Positions 12,853-25,090 of a stretch of DNA of 64,000 bases are shown here, piece after piece. The stretch's first letter is position 1. Every line of letters begins with the position of its first letter. The notes below the pieces were generated by a model. It made no database searches and was not told where the DNA came from. It saw only the letters and a list, made by a program, of their open reading frames with translations. The translations under genes were made by a program, and so were the position numbers. Source of the stretch: Schistocephalus solidus (Eukaryota > Platyhelminthes > Cestoda > Diphyllobothriidea > Diphyllobothriidae); the NCBI GenBank assembly GCA_017591395.1, contig WEDG01003468.1, positions 62,001 through 126,000 of the forward strand, given 5' to 3'.

Positions 12853-12898
12853 TGACCTGACGTTTCGGATTCTCATGCGAACCCATTATCAGAGACGC
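12853..12898 (-). ncRNA. Hammerhead-like ribozyme motif, copy B
   Basis: On the minus strand: CTGATAA, T, hairpin GGGTTC...GAATCC with a 6-base loop and all six pairs possible (one G-T), then GAAACGTCAGG. The core has GATAA instead of GATGA. It sits upstream of the PLE linker fragment at 12,183-12,440. Confidence 0.5.
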
Positions 12899-12959
12899 TG
12901 ATAGTCGTAGTACTTATAGTAGGCAGTGACCAAGCGATCATATGCATATTACTCATGCA

Positions 12960-13250
12960 AAATGCTGAAGATGTCCTTTCAGAAATTATAAAATGTAAAG
13001 AAAACATTATTTGAGTACAAGAGATGATAGTTTCATGCATGCTGTCTGTAAAATATTTTCGAATTTTTAAGGGGTTGTCAAATTAATGAGAAAAATGAAT
13101 ATCATTTAGGTAGTCCTTTTTTCCAAAATGTAGTTCTTGCAGGTGCTTGGAAAGGATCTCGTCCAAAACCGGCATCCTAACATGAATGGACTGTCTTGGC
13201 TGCGCGATATTTAACCTTACAACCCTAATTGAGTAATTTTTTCGAATGGA
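12960..13250 (+). repeat. Family Q repeat, diverged copy
   Basis: Landmarks include TTTTCGAATTTTTAAGG, CGGCATCCTAACATGA and GGCTGCGCGATATTTAA, in the same order as the copy at 3,700-4,100. No coding capacity was seen. Confidence 0.4.
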
Positions 13251-14980
13251 CAACGTAGTTTAGAATTTTGACTGAGATAGCAAATGTATTGTAGGTCGCA
13301 CGATTCAGTAGGAATAAAAGTCCCAACAGAACTTCATTTGTCACGCCACCAACAGGTGATGCGCTTCGGTGAAGCCGAAAAATCCGTTGGAGGGGTGCTG
13401 GTGCAGATGAAACATTGGCAAATTGTATTTCAATTTTCAAAATGAAGTCGCAGATGCCAAGAGTATCGTGCATAGAGACTACGTCCTCATCTCTTTAACG
13501 TCACCACCTTGACCTAGAAGCTGCTGCTGTTGCTGCTACTGCGTGATTCATGTCTGTCACGCGAACACCCAGTCGCTTTCTGCTTCGAAGTGATCGGGAC
13601 ATATCGGGCTCCGTACCAGTGCTTGATTAAAATTATCAAGCTCACCGCAGTGGTCCTAAGTGAGCAGTGCGTCCGGAATAGTCTGCGGCCGCGAGCAACG
13701 TATTTTATATGATAAGCGGCGGACCTGGCCATCTGTGCTCTGATATTGAATACTTGAATGACCCAGGTGAGATATCAAAACACAAACCAAACTCGTCCTG
13801 CGAATGCTTCTTCCTGTTATAGGTATGCGCGAAGTTCAATTATGTGCTGAAATGAAGCACTTTAGTGAGTTGTAATCACTGCTAGTACATAAGACTAGTA
13901 GGCAATTGCCTGTTGGTTTTAATTTAAGGAAGCCCGTATGTTAACTTACTGGATGAAGTGGTGGCAAGGCAGGATTACGGACTGTCGTTTGTCATGATAG
14001 TACACCCCCTAGCTCTGAGGTCATTCGTTTGCTTAACCTACTGAGAGAAAAGTTGTAAATCGAACTGTCGATGGTGGATGCTGGTATGTGTCTTCTGTAT
14101 CAGTCTGCTGATGTAGGGAACCCATACCCGCATACAAAGCAATGATCAATCAAGCCGGCTGACATAAATCAGTCAATGAACTGGCGACTGTTTTAAAAAT
14201 CGATAAAACCTATATATTATTATAAAAATGGGTTTGTTAATTAGATAAAAATTTAAAGTTTTTATTTTTGTTTCTTCCCGCCTCAAAGATGGATTCCACG
14301 GTTGCCTAAAATTTGCAATGGTACAAAACTACTATTCCTAATTAGCAGATTTTTTTATCCTTACAGATGACCGTATTTTAGCAGAAAATAAAGGATTTAA
14401 GTTGACTTTTATAACCACTAAATACAGTACATACGTATAATAGGAATATGGTACGCGTGAGAGTTTGCCCATAAATATTTAGAGAATTTTCAGCAACCCT
14501 TCAAAGTTCAAATTTTACGATGAGTTCACGGTACAAATAGCCATTTGTGTGTCGTAATCGCCAGGCTAGAATAACAAGAATAACAAGCGATTACTCGCTG
14601 GGGTTAAGCAGTCACATGTGCGTGAGCTGAAACACGAACTCGATCTACATGAGTACCTGGAGGAAAATTGCTAAACTTACCACTTTAGCCTCTGTTGCAT
14701 GTGTTGTCTTTCAAATACCGCGAATCCTGTTGTCAATCTTTTAGCTCGAATACTGAACTCAATAAATACACGAATAACTTAAAAAGTGCGGGCTTTCTTC
14801 CTGTCTCCATCTTTACCTCTTGAGTAAACTAGAACTTATGCACACGCCTCTACTCGGGCAAACATGTGCACGTATACGTGCCACAATCAAACTGTTGCAC
14901 AGAACGTGGGCCAGCTCTGCTCCATTGTGCATTCACAGTTTTCACGTGCATTTGTTTGTAAAGAAAGGCTACGTACAGTA
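13250..14980. other. No recognisable feature
   Basis: No gene or repeat I can support. Opposite-strand frames at 13,514-13,732 are about 60-70 codons and uninformative. Confidence 0.4.
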
Positions 14981-14984
14981 GATT

Positions 14985-15195
14985 CCCTATACCATGAAAT
15001 CTCGCAGATTTCACACGCAAGGAACTGCTACACAAAATCAACCTACGCTGCGTCTTCCAATGTTTAACGGTGGTAAACGAGTGACAGTCCTTAAGAAGAA
15101 CGCACATTGTGGTATACAACTTAATATTTTGCTGCGTAGAAATACTCGTTGTTTTAGAAAAGCGGCAAAATTCTGAAAACTTGAAAAATCAGTGA
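14985..15195 (+). repeat. Diverged partial copy of inverted-repeat arm sequence (unit P)
   Basis: It matches about 30,930-31,150 of the right arm of the large inverted repeat in the same orientation. Shared pieces are GAAATCTC.G.GATTTCACA, CTACGCTGCG/CCACGCTGCG, TTAATATTTTGCTG and TTGTTTTAGAAAAG. The arm sequence is therefore a multi-copy family. Confidence 0.6.
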
Positions 15196-15199
15196 AGCC

Positions 15200-15375
15200 A
15201 AGTTAACTAAAGAAGCCAAGTTTGGCGGGCGTACGCATTCTATTTTTTATCATCGGGCCTTTACAGTAATAATATAATGGTAACGTGACACAAGTTTAAA
15301 CATCCAATATACAGTAGAGGGTTGGGTAGGTTCAGAGAAAGGTTTAGACTATAACCCCTGTTCTCGGAACCCTTT
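15200..15375 (+). repeat. PLE family 2 terminal repeat
   Basis: It shares AAGTTTGGCG, GTACGC, ATCATC.GGCCTTTA, CACAAGTTTAA.CATCCAATA and AGACTATAACCCCTG-type blocks with 45,536-45,700, and inverted with 46,705-46,885. It lies next to a unit P fragment. No coding sequence is attached here. Confidence 0.6.
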
Positions 15376-15984
15376 TTCACTAAATCCACGCAGACCAGAC
15401 TCAATTCAGGAAGTCTCGAATATTGCGTATGTGACATTTTCCTATGAACCACAATAGAGGGAGGGTCTTTGAAACGCGGCCCTCAGCTATGTGTAAGGCC
15501 GAGTTATCCCGTCATTTGGGCAGCTTTCAAGGCACGATTTGTTTGGCGTCGTGATAGATTGAAGGCCCTTTCGCGAGTTTGGAAATAATTTCTAGATCCG
15601 CGCAGGATCGAACTCACTCTCTTCTCCCTTTTGTTATGCACCAATAATCTTTCCCACCCAACCCAACGTAAATTTTAAAGGTGGCAGTCTCTATGGTTCC
15701 ACTGCCAACATAGACTAACTAGCCTATCGCGTGAAATGACAAAACGTGTGTTTGGTTAGAAAGGATTAATTAGATGGGGGAAATTTTGTTATCATACAGA
15801 ATTTTCACTGATGACAGGGTGCCCATCTGTTGAATGTGCAATGTGAAAAATAATACTCCTACTGGGTACAGAATGGCTACTTAAACAGCATGAATGTTTC
15901 GCACTTTTTCTTCATGCCCTTCCAAGTGCATATATATTTTACTGAAAACACTCATTTGCACTCATTTGTTTGGAAATTGCCCTT

Positions 15985-16026
15985 TTATGAGCTTTCATAC
16001 TCTTGCTGGAGTCCATCATCAGAGAT
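15985..16026 (-). ncRNA. Hammerhead-like ribozyme motif, copy G
   Basis: On the minus strand: CTGATGA, T, hairpin arms GGACTC and GAGTAT with a 6-base loop (five of six positions pair), then GAAAGCTC. The terminal CGTC seen in other copies is replaced by GCTC. Beyond it, the reverse complement of 16,090-16,160 resembles 63,448-63,495, so this is probably another PLE-type terminus. Confidence 0.4.
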
Positions 16027-16172
16027 AAAACAGCAACATAAACGAGTAACATTTATAGGGGGGGAGGGGCGGGGGGCAATCAGACAGCAGTAGCGCCAGT
16101 CCGGAGATGACTACGCAGGGCCCTATATACTGCCACCAGATCAATAAATCGATTGACCGGTGAATGAACCAC

Positions 16173-16193
16173 CTTCTTCTTCTTCTTCTTCTT

Positions 16194-16223
<30 letters not shown>
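16173..16223 (+). repeat. (TTC)n microsatellite
   Basis: About 17 uninterrupted TTC units. Confidence 0.95.
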
Positions 16224-16224
<1 letters not shown>

Positions 16225-16319
16225 ACTTAGTCAGGGTTATGATTGACTGAATGAAGGCAGAATAAGCCTGAAGTAGACTATATCGATCTGCCCATATTTT
16301 CTATCGTCTCTCCTCTCTG

Positions 16320-16600
16320 CATACATATATATGTATTATAACTTATGCTTTATTTTCAACTAAAGGAGTAAAAACACTATTCTGATTAATGTTTTCCATA
16401 AAATATGTTTACACATATGAGGGCAGTGAAAATCTATGGGAATAAAGTTTATTGAAAGGTCAGCATCATGTCATGACTGAAATATCTTGGATTAAGACTG
16501 CAAATTTATAAAAATTTCTAGACCTTCTCAGCACTCCCTTTTAACTAGAAAATTTTTTCATAATTTCGGTTAACATTTTAGGAGATGGGTCGGGTACTGT
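16320..16600 (+). repeat. Family Q repeat, diverged copy
   Basis: Landmarks are GTCATGACTGAAATATCTTGG, GGCAGTGAAAATC and CGGTTAACATTTTAGG, in the family Q order. AT-rich and non-coding. Confidence 0.4.
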
Positions 16601-17240
16601 ATGTTGGTGTTGCTGATTAAGGGTTCCAGGGTGGGTCCGAAACCTCCGCTGAGAACAATTCTTCTTCCGCTAAGTGAGTATCCTTTTTGGCCTGGATCAT
16701 CTTCAAATTATCGTTCCCTCAATTATCTTGTTTATCCAGACGTACTCCGTTAATGGTGAGCCATAGCGTTTCAGGGTTTTGTCGTCTGCCCTCAACATTC
16801 ACATTTCTCCATTTCAGCTTTCAATATCTTAAGACCCTCCATAAAACGATACTTAAAAATTGCAGTAAATTACGGCAAATGGATTGCTCTTATAGGCGGA
16901 GATGATAAAACGGCACGATCTTCTGAGTAAAAAGCATACTGGCGGGGTATCGAATTTCCGAACTGATAGAAAACTATTGAATGTTGACCATAAAAATAAA
17001 TACTAGGTTGCACACAAATCAGTTTAAATCTCCTTTTTTCCGTCAAAGTCCTCCTTCAGTTTATTTTCAGTTTATTTGGTGAGGGTGATAGGCAATGCCT
17101 TTGAAAATCCTTTTGTTTACATGCCGGTGAGTCATATACATAAGTTTACGTACTCTTAATAATGTACACTTTACAAATGTTATTCACAAAATATAAGTAG
17201 CCTTGTTTTTACAAATAACTCATGTCTGGAGTTGACGTAA
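16600..17240. other. No gene seen; possible LINE 3' flank
   Basis: No coding sequence is recognised. On the minus strand this follows the end of the CR1-type frame and may hold its 3' untranslated region, but I could not fix a boundary. Confidence 0.3.
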
Positions 17241-19810
17241 TATTACGTCGTGTTAAGATCGTTGAAGGGAAAACCAGGGACACATATAATTATCCAAGTG
17301 ATTCTTGAAAAGCTGTAGGGACGTTGCCTCCACGACTGATTGAGATAGATCATTCCACTGCTTTACTATCCGTTGCGGGCAGAATTCAGAGCGGAGGTTT
17401 AGCCTGGACATTTTCGTGCGCAGCTTCATTTCGTGTTCACGAAGATAAGGTGGGAGGTGCCACTGGAACATGTTTTCAAAGCGCAACCCTTACTCAAGGC
17501 CATACATTATCTTGTAAACTAAGATAAAATCACCTCGGTGCTGCCTGTAACACAAAGGGAATAGCTTTAGGCATCCCAGTCTCTCTACATAAGAGTGGTA
17601 TTTTAGACCGCTTACTAGCTTTATTGTACGATGTTGCACTTTCTCGAGATATCTTTTGTCTTTTGCGAGCCATGGGCGCCACGCCTGTATGCCATATTCT
17701 AGGTGAGATCAAACGAAGGTGCCGTAGATTTTACCAAAGATGTCTTCATCGAAAGACACAATCACCCTTTTGATCGCTTCCAGTATTTGCCTGGCGGAGT
17801 CTGCAGCTTTGACACATTGCAATGAGGGATTTAGAGAACACTTTATACAAACACCGAGGTCTTTCTGTGAAGATTCTATGGGAATTTTAATGTCGTTCAG
17901 GTAATATGCCCTCATGTTCTCATTTGGAAGAAAATAAATTGGACGCAGATGGGAAAATTGAACACTGTTTTACATTGACATCTAAAAGCCATTTCTCGGA
18001 CCATGTTTGCAGTCTGTGCCGATTATTTGACAGAGCATTTTGATTGCTTGGGTCTCCAGAGCATAACTTACTCGGCAAACATGATCTTAGGGATAACCAT
18101 TTCCTGAGGACTGTCATTTTCATAAAGGATAAAAAGTAAGGGACCGAGAATGGAGCTTTGAGTAACGCCACTAACTACGTTCAACCAGTCCGATTGATCT
18201 TCTCCGATACCAACACGTTAATTTTGACCAATCAGAAACGACTTTATCTAGTTCATAAGCTTCCCCCTGATTCCAAGAACGCTCAATTTATGTAAAAGGT
18301 GTTGATGGGGCACGCTGTAAAATTCTTTTCGGAAATCGATGTACACTACATCTACTTCAATGCCCCCTTCTAAAGCACTGGTCCAGACTTCAAGAGAAGT
18401 CAGCAGTTTGAAAGGCAGGAGCAACCTCGCCAAAAACCATGCTGAAAATTCTGTAAGAGTTCATTTTCAGCACAAAAGTTTAGTATAGCACGCGCAACAA
18501 GGACTTCCATTGATTTGCAGGAAAGGCAAGTCAAGCTTATATGCCTAAAGCTGTTTTGCTGCCATCTTGCTGCTTCCCTTGCATAAGGGAAAAAGATGTT
18601 TGCTGACCTCCACAGCGAAGGCAAGCTTCCTGTTCTCATTGACAGCTCGAACAGAGATGAAAGAGGCATTGCTAGCTCGGTCGGTAGGTCTGTAAGTATC
18701 AGCCCAAGGGACCCATCCGGGCCAGGTGACTTGTCTGGCTTTATTTGGTTGAGGACCCGTCTGACTTTGTCAACTGAAAAGGCTACTGTTTCAATGACAG
18801 CCGTATCTTCGCCCATGCCAAGCTCTAGATTGTGATCAAATGATTCCATCATAAACGACGATCTAAAAACTGGGACAATAGCTGTACTTTCTTTGGCCTT
18901 TCCGTTTAATATGTTGCCGAGGCTATCCTTTGGACAGGAAATTTCGTCCCAGTGCTTTTGCCAACTGCATAAAACTTTTTCGGGCATATTGTGGCTTCTG
19001 TTGTCAGTTGACGCTCGAAGGTAGTTCTAGCAATCCGGATTTGCTTGTGGCATTCATTTGTTCGCTCTTTATATTCGGCAAATAATACGGCATCTTGAAA
19101 AAGCAAGCACTTTTCCACAGTGTCTGTTGATTTTTATGCTCCTTTTTAGCATAGAATTGATCCATGGAGGTCGAGCATTTGGTCTTAGTATTTTCATTGG
19201 GCAATGGACTTCAATTAGGCGCTCTTTAATCCCTTGGAAATACTGCCTGGTTTCGTTGCTGTCGGTCGTATTGACTGAACAGGTTTCCGCGGAAGCAGCA
19301 CGTCTCATTGCGTCAAAATCCCCGTTCCAAATAATTATGCGCCACTTTATTTGCAGTTGTGGAGATGGGAGATAACACACGCAGGTAAAAGCAATATGGT
19401 CACTTGATCCTAGTGGTGGTTGTGAGTTCACTTCCCTAATGAATCCTTCTTCTTTACTGAAACCGAGATCTAAACAAGCTGTTCGTTGACCTTCTCTCAG
19501 CCTGGTTCAGAACTCTACGTGGAAATCTTTCACAACGGAACATGTGGTAGCTGCTGCTATAGACATCGCTAAGCCTTGGATTTTTTCTGAGGCTTTTAAA
19601 AGATAAGTGGAATTGATGTATATGATGTTGTTTCCTTCTCGTTTGCTTCTCAGCTCTAGATTCACAGGTTCAAAGGTGAATAGAGACAAGAGCTAGTTAT
19701 GCTTAGGAGACGGGGCCCTTAACATGGTCCCCTTTACATACGAGTAACCTACGCCAACTATTATTATTTCATGCTCAATTAAAAGCCTTGGATTTTCCGT
19801 CAAGGGCCAA
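17240..19810 (-). pseudogene. CR1/Jockey-type LINE, 5'-truncated and decayed
   Basis: Minus-strand frames spell a non-LTR retrotransposon in order. Endonuclease C-terminal part: HEIIIVG near 19,770, where a GDFN-type motif is expected and lost, and PPLGSSDHIAF near 19,400. Reverse transcriptase: IKPDKSPGPDG and LPSLWRSANIFFPY (18,400-18,990), then VDVVYIDFRKEF and SVPHQHLL (18,248-18,433), then SGVTQSSILGPLLF near 18,150. The catalytic FADD box is gone: the frame reads MFAE and then a stop near 18,070. After it come W.EKWLLDVNVKQC, the conserved QKDLGV box (17,709-17,915) and the family's usual C-terminus, VKQWNDLSQSVVEA.SLQLFKNHLD (17,253-17,486). There are several frameshifts and stops, so it cannot move itself. 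The clade assignment rests on the QKDLGV box and the WN.L terminus. Confidence 0.85.
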
Positions 19811-20640
19811 AACGACCCATACCATCACTACTTAAAGCTGTTGAACGGAAATGGATGCATCCCGTTAGCCCGCAACGGGACACATTGTTTTAAATTCTAG
19901 TAGACCATGAAGCCTTGGAATAGAAAATCGTTAAGTAGAACAATGCTGCGATTTTTCCATACCTGACCTCCTCCTGCCCATTTTTTTCGAAGAACACGAC
20001 GACTGAGTCCATGCGAAGTGCGCAAACATTTCGGCAACGAATGGTTGAGCGACCCTTCCAACCGGCAACGAACTACTGTACAACCCTATTAAAAATCACA
20101 ATCAATAAATAGGCATCTAATAGGACGACAGTGATAATGGGGAAAGGGCGGTTTTTTTAGCACCAAATGAGCTCCTACTACTCACCTAACTAGCCACACC
20201 TACCTACCATGCCAGCCGAACTCTAAATCTAAACCTAACGCTTACCCTATTCCTAACCCCAAACCTAACCCTCAGCCCATGCATTGTGCTCGTTAGGGTT
20301 GCCGAGTTAGTAGAGTCGAATGGTAGTGCATTGAGTAGGTTTCCAAACTCCAAAGTCGCCGAAACCAAATTCCTGCGGCAAAAGAGCGTGCAAGTGGTTC
20401 GTGTGGCGGCGGTGGCAATAATCTTAGTAGCTCCTTCAGCGCATATACACCTTCCACCTCTGGTGCCCATGAGGCGCTAGAGGTCATGGGATCAGACTTC
20501 TCGAACTGCCGGACAATGAACGCATACAGTCTCTGGGACAGACAATCACAGGCACCTTTAAACTTCTATCACCCCAGCCACTGATCAGAGGGCTATTGAC
20601 AGACTAGCACGTGACTGCGGAGAAGGAGGTGCGATTTTTT
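19810..20640. repeat. Mostly featureless; short CCTAAA-like tract at 20,215-20,280
   Basis: The tract has degenerate CTAAACCTAACCC-type units. I see no gene on either side. The overlapping frames at 20,204-20,487 on both strands come from this low-complexity stretch and its neighbour. Confidence 0.4.
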
Positions 20641-20657
20641 TGACCAAGAGCTGCATT

Positions 20658-20700
20658 GACCTGGCGTTTCGGATTTTCACTTTAGTTCATCATCAGAAAA
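20658..20700 (-). ncRNA. Hammerhead-like motif, decayed copy C
   Basis: On the minus strand: CTGATGA, T, a poorly paired GAACTA/AAATCC segment, then GAAACGCCAGG. The end pieces are conserved but stem II is mostly lost. It is probably a dead PLE terminus. Confidence 0.35.
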
Positions 20701-21121
20701 AATGTGGGATAAGGGTAGTGGATTGCCCTGATGTTCCATTAGTTATAGGATGAATCGTTAAGCATTCCATAGGTATAGGATGTATTTGATGGGCCGTTAC
20801 ATGCCTCTCATACTTGGCAACTCCCGAATGCATCGTAGATAGTTGTACGTGGCCACATGCTGGAGTTTACAGTTTTAATGTCGTTCTTATGCGCCTGCAT
20901 GCTGTCAAAATTATTGGCTTTCACGCTTATCGCAAGTGGTTTTATGTGCTACAATAAGTGCCCGATACTGCAAAATCTGTCCAGTCAGACCATTATCCTA
21001 CCACGTGCATCTACTGTCGATGCATTCGGGAGCTGCCAATTGTGATAAGCATGTAGTGGCCTACTAACTTAATCCGATAAATTCTACGACACCTACGTAA
21101 TACATTACCTTTATCTGACTT

Positions 21122-21240
21122 TGCCTCCGATTGTGGATTCAAGTGAGGATCCGAAACCTCAGGTTAATAAAACTCTTCATCTAGCGATCACGCCTCCGTC
21201 TTCGCAACTACTTCCTGGACCCCACCTCTTCGCTTCTCAC
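21122..21240 (+). ncRNA. Hammerhead-like motif copy F with PLE-type flank
   Basis: CCGATTG, T, hairpin GGATTC...GGATCC with a 6-base loop and all six pairs possible, then GAAACCTCAGG (to about 21,163). The following AATAAAACTCTTC and CTTCCTGGACCCCACCTC resemble the flank of copy A at 5,820-5,890. Core bases differ from the consensus. Confidence 0.4.
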
Positions 21241-22335
21241 ATGACGCTTTTTCACTCACGCCCACATCACCCTAGCGGACATACGCACGGACAGGCCCAG
21301 AATTCACCGCGCGTCGGGGTCTCTGACCACCACAGACCTTCTGCACAGAATAGACGATGCCTGTCGGGGTCTTCTCCTTCGCCTTCAAGGCGGAACTGGC
21401 TTGATCAGTATAGTGTTCTGAGTACAAATACTGCTTAGAATCTAAAGTTCTACAAAGATGAGTGTCAAATTTAGATTTGTTTAGTCCCGGCACGAGGAGA
21501 TCGCGGTACCGAAGCCCTACCCGGTTGCAGGCAATCGTTGAAGAGAAAATTATCGATCGTATCACTGCATCAAAAAACTGCATCAAAAACCTGTGCCACT
21601 CGGTAACTGCGCTCACGTTCATTTCCGTTTTTCTTGATGCAATCGTGCACCTAAACATGGGTAGAAAGGATGCGTTCGAAGACGTTCAAGTCTTCTTTGC
21701 TGCAATCCATATCACACATGGCTCACCATCGACTAACAAGATGGCTGTGGTCCGCGTAGGGAACGAGGAGCAAAATATCGAGCTGTAACATGCTTAGCTA
21801 TCTTTTGCAGGCTGTCGGCCTCAGGCCGATTTGTTTCACCATCCTCCAGACTGCCCAATCATCACTTGCTACAGAGGCGTACACAGACGCAAAAGTTAGG
21901 AATCACAGGAGTCCATGAGCCAATCGAAACAGGCCTCGCCAAAGTACTTGAAGTGGCTACAGGCGCAAAACACGCACACCTGAAATCGCGGAGCGGATTT
22001 ATTCTCGCTTCTTCCCTTTCTTTGTGTACCGGTACATGAGCTCTTTTCGCAACTGCGCTGTCAGTTAAGGTTTCCAGTCGGAGTTAAAAGTCGACTGCAT
22101 CCCCTCTTCCAGGCAAGGGAGCCCTATCGACGTGCGAGTGACATGCAAGGACTAAATCGATATGACTTTGTCGGGGCTTCCAGTGTCTCTCACTCTATCT
22201 TGTCCTTTGCCTAGTTCATTACCAGTATACTAGCCACATCAAATTTATGGTTTTGTTCCAGGATTTGGACAGTAACTTGGAACGGCGGGTCACCTCTCCG
22301 AACCGCTATTTTGTGTTCACGGGCTCTGGATTCAG
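21240..22335. other. No recognisable gene
   Basis: Opposite-strand frames of 108 codons (21,462-21,788 plus) and 128 codons (21,272-21,658 minus) overlap. Neither resembles a known family. They may be interior PLE debris. Confidence 0.3.
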
Positions 22336-22885
22336 ACCCAAGACATAACAGATCGAGCATGTCGTTTAACCTTATCGTTGAACATCCGCCCCACGATGGA
22401 TGAACTTTCTATATGCGACAGGGCCTGCCAGAGCTTTTGGCTCCGTCCTATGCCTCCCCTGTCGGTACTTACGGATGCAGTGTTTGATGCAGTTTCTTGA
22501 ATCACCGTTTCCTGCTCGTTAGTTTTTCGCAAACCTCAAAATTCCTGTATTCGTTACGCCACATTAAAACATTTAAATCAGTCAGGCTTGTGCGTCACTA
22601 GGTGGATGCCTTTAGAGCTATGGTGTTTCTAGCAGTCTTTCGGTATTCTACTGGGTGAATATCAGTTTCAGAGATTACTCAGTGACACTGTGTTGCCAAA
22701 AAAACGTGTTTAAATCCTCCGCCTGCGATCGCGTGAGCTTTTCGGGTTATACAACGGTCACAGGGCGTGCCTGTGCACGGCAGCGCTGACTCACCACTCA
22801 CGTAACCTGCATGTGTGAAATAACGGAAGCCGACGGATCTGGTGGAATTTTTGCAAGTGAATCCTACCCATGCCATCATTATCCT
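22335..22885 (+). repeat. Diverged direct duplication, family T, copy 1
   Basis: It matches 23,050-23,525 in the same order: CTT.TTGAACATCC, GCTTTTGAGTCACTAG-type, GGTATTCTACT, CAGTCACTGTG, CCGCCTGCGA.CGCGTGA and GAAGC.GAC.GATCT. The copies are about 0.7 kb apart and clearly diverged. No coding sequence recognised. Confidence 0.65.
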
Positions 22886-22889
22886 CGGT

Positions 22890-22990
22890 GACCCAAGAAT
22901 CAGTGTTCGAGTCCCAGGTTAAGTATGGTTAGCTGGCGAGGCTTATAAAACAGAAATGGTCACCACGGTCTCGCCTAGACTGCATTTGTA
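22890..22990 (+). repeat. SINE remnant between family T copies
   Basis: TGTTCGAGTCCCAGG resembles a tRNA B box. It is followed by TTAAGTATGGTTAGCTGGC, CTTATAAAACAGAAATGG and GGTCTC, echoing the SINE body (GGGTATGACTGGC, ATAAGCCAGAAATGG). Highly diverged. Confidence 0.35.
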
Positions 22991-23049
22991 TTCCTTCATT
23001 TATCACCACACTTCACCATGCGACTGTCTGCGTGGGCTCTAGATGGAGC

Positions 23050-23525
23050 TCCAAGGCATATTAGAACAAGCACGTCTCCTAACCTCATACTTGAACATCC
23101 TTCTCATGAGAGATGAATTGCTTATATGAGGCAGCATCTGCCACAGCATATTTAGCTTCCTCCTAGGCCAACATTTTCGTTACGTTATAAGGCAATTTGA
23201 CACAGTTTCATGAGTAACCCTTCCATCCATGTTTTTTTCCACCGCATTACGAGTTTTACACTGGTAAGGCTTTTGAGTCACTAGCTAAATACGTTGGGAG
23301 CGGCGGAGTTCCCTGGTATTCTACTGCTCGAACGTCAATGTCACAGACTAGTCAGTCACTGTGTCTTTCTGTCATAAAACGTGCATAAAAGTTCCGCCTG
23401 CGAGCGCGTGAACTACTCGCGGTTACACAACTGTCACTGGACGTGATTGCGCACGACAGCACTGACTTATTGCAAACAACAGAAGCAGACAGATCTAATG
23501 GAAGGTTGGCAAGTGAGCCTCCCTC
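23050..23525 (+). repeat. Diverged direct duplication, family T, copy 2
   Basis: Second copy of the unit at 22,335-22,885. The segment between the two holds a SINE remnant. Confidence 0.65.
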
Positions 23526-23835
23526 GTTCTCTCTCCCCGCGCCAACCCCTCAACCATTTCCTCCAGAAAAGCTGTCTACGAGGCTGAAAAACATCGGCAG
23601 GTGGAGTGCATTGGCAGGGTTTCCATTGAGATGGACGTAGCATTGAGCATGTAGACTACACCACACGTTTGTGCTATCTGATGATGCTACCTGTTACCAT
23701 TGAGCAATATTTGACCTAGGTTTCCAGAAGGTTAAGAAAAAATAAAATATGCTTTCCTGACTCTTCTGACCTTACCAGTCTGACCAGTACCCAACTCGAG
23801 GGATATGTATATCTGTGATGGCCAAAATATTTTAC

Positions 23836-24150
23836 TCATTGACCGGAAGACGCAGTGGGAAAACATGCCCAGAAATCCATTGCTAAACGCTCAACGATCG
23901 CTAAAGGAACTCTCTCGGCCCGTTCTGCATTGACGCTCACTCTAGACCCCCGACAGCAGCCACACAGCGGTTGGTATCGTAAGCAGTTGTAAAACTGCCG
24001 GTAAAGATAAAGGAGGTGAGATGGCAATTTCTGCCTTATTAGCCGCCATCAGCCAGCCACACCCAACCCCAGGTGTTACTCAACCGGTGGCTTGAACTCG
24101 TTACCAGTTGAGCAGATGTCCAGCACCCTAACCATTGAGCAAGTGCAGAT
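23836..24150 (-). repeat. SINE copy at outer end of left arm
   Basis: Minus-strand order: tRNA-like head (CACTTGCTCAATGGTTAGGG), body GGGTGTGGCTGGCTGATGGC, TTTATCTTTACCGGCAG, GTGTGGCTGCTGTCGGGGG-type, then tail AGAGTGAGCGTCAATGCAG. It mirrors 31,920-32,240. Confidence 0.8.
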
Positions 24151-24159
24151 ATTCGACAA

Positions 24160-25090
24160 CAAATCCATTTAAATTGCTTTCTTAAAGGTGATATATTAAA
24201 GAAATTCTTAAATGTCCTTAGGCATATTAATTTTCAAAATTTGCTGTGGGAATATAAATGTCTAGGCAACGGGTTTCCATGTTTAAGTGAGTCAACACAT
24301 ATGATCCAAACGGCCATATTCATTCGAACAAAATATCTCAAAACTTGCTGCCGAATTAAATACTTTCAAGAAATATCTTATTTTGAAGATTTTTATAAAC
24401 ACAGAAGAAAATCTACATTTATATGCTATAGACTGAAAGCACTAAAAATCCTTAAGTCTTCACTACTTTTTCAAGGATTATCTGAGACTTATCAAAATCG
24501 AACACCTGAAATATTTGTAACGAAATTTAACCAAATACATTTCTCATAATATGACTAAAAAGGTACGTTTCTGTTTACATTTATTTGTAAGTGACCGATT
24601 TGTAACATGTTAATTTTGAAAATATTTTATTCCTGTGACGTCGTTATTGGCACAGTCAAGCGAAAAAAATTGTTATCATTAGTCATAAACATCTAGAACA
24701 ATGAAAAAAACGAAGGAACCAGTACAAATTCATGGGAAATTTTGCCAGAGTATATAATAGATGCTAGGCTCCTTGGTAACGGCCATACTTGAAATTCCTC
24801 GTAATGTGGAAGAAGATTTATGTGTGATACACAGGATGGCACTATTTGCTTACGTTATTCTAATTTTACTGCTTTTTCAAACGTTTTTCAATGGACTGGC
24901 TTTCTGTATTTCTAAAACTATAGTTGACTTAGTTCAAACGATTTTTCATGTTTTTCGGAATTTGAGGCTTTTCTAAAACAATGAGTATATAACACAGCAA
25001 AATATTAATTTGTAAATGGCAATATGTCTTCCCTTTAAGTATGGTGGTCACTTTAAATATGGTCACCTCTTACTGATATAAAGCCTTGGG
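24160..25090 (+). repeat. Left-arm unit P sequence, outer part
   Basis: Unclassified sequence, mirrored at about 31,000-31,910. The 102-codon (24,241-24,549) and 71-codon (24,761-24,976) frames have mirrored counterparts at 31,641-31,856 and 31,123-31,326. The right-arm versions differ in length and have lost parts, so these frames are probably not maintained. Confidence 0.5.
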
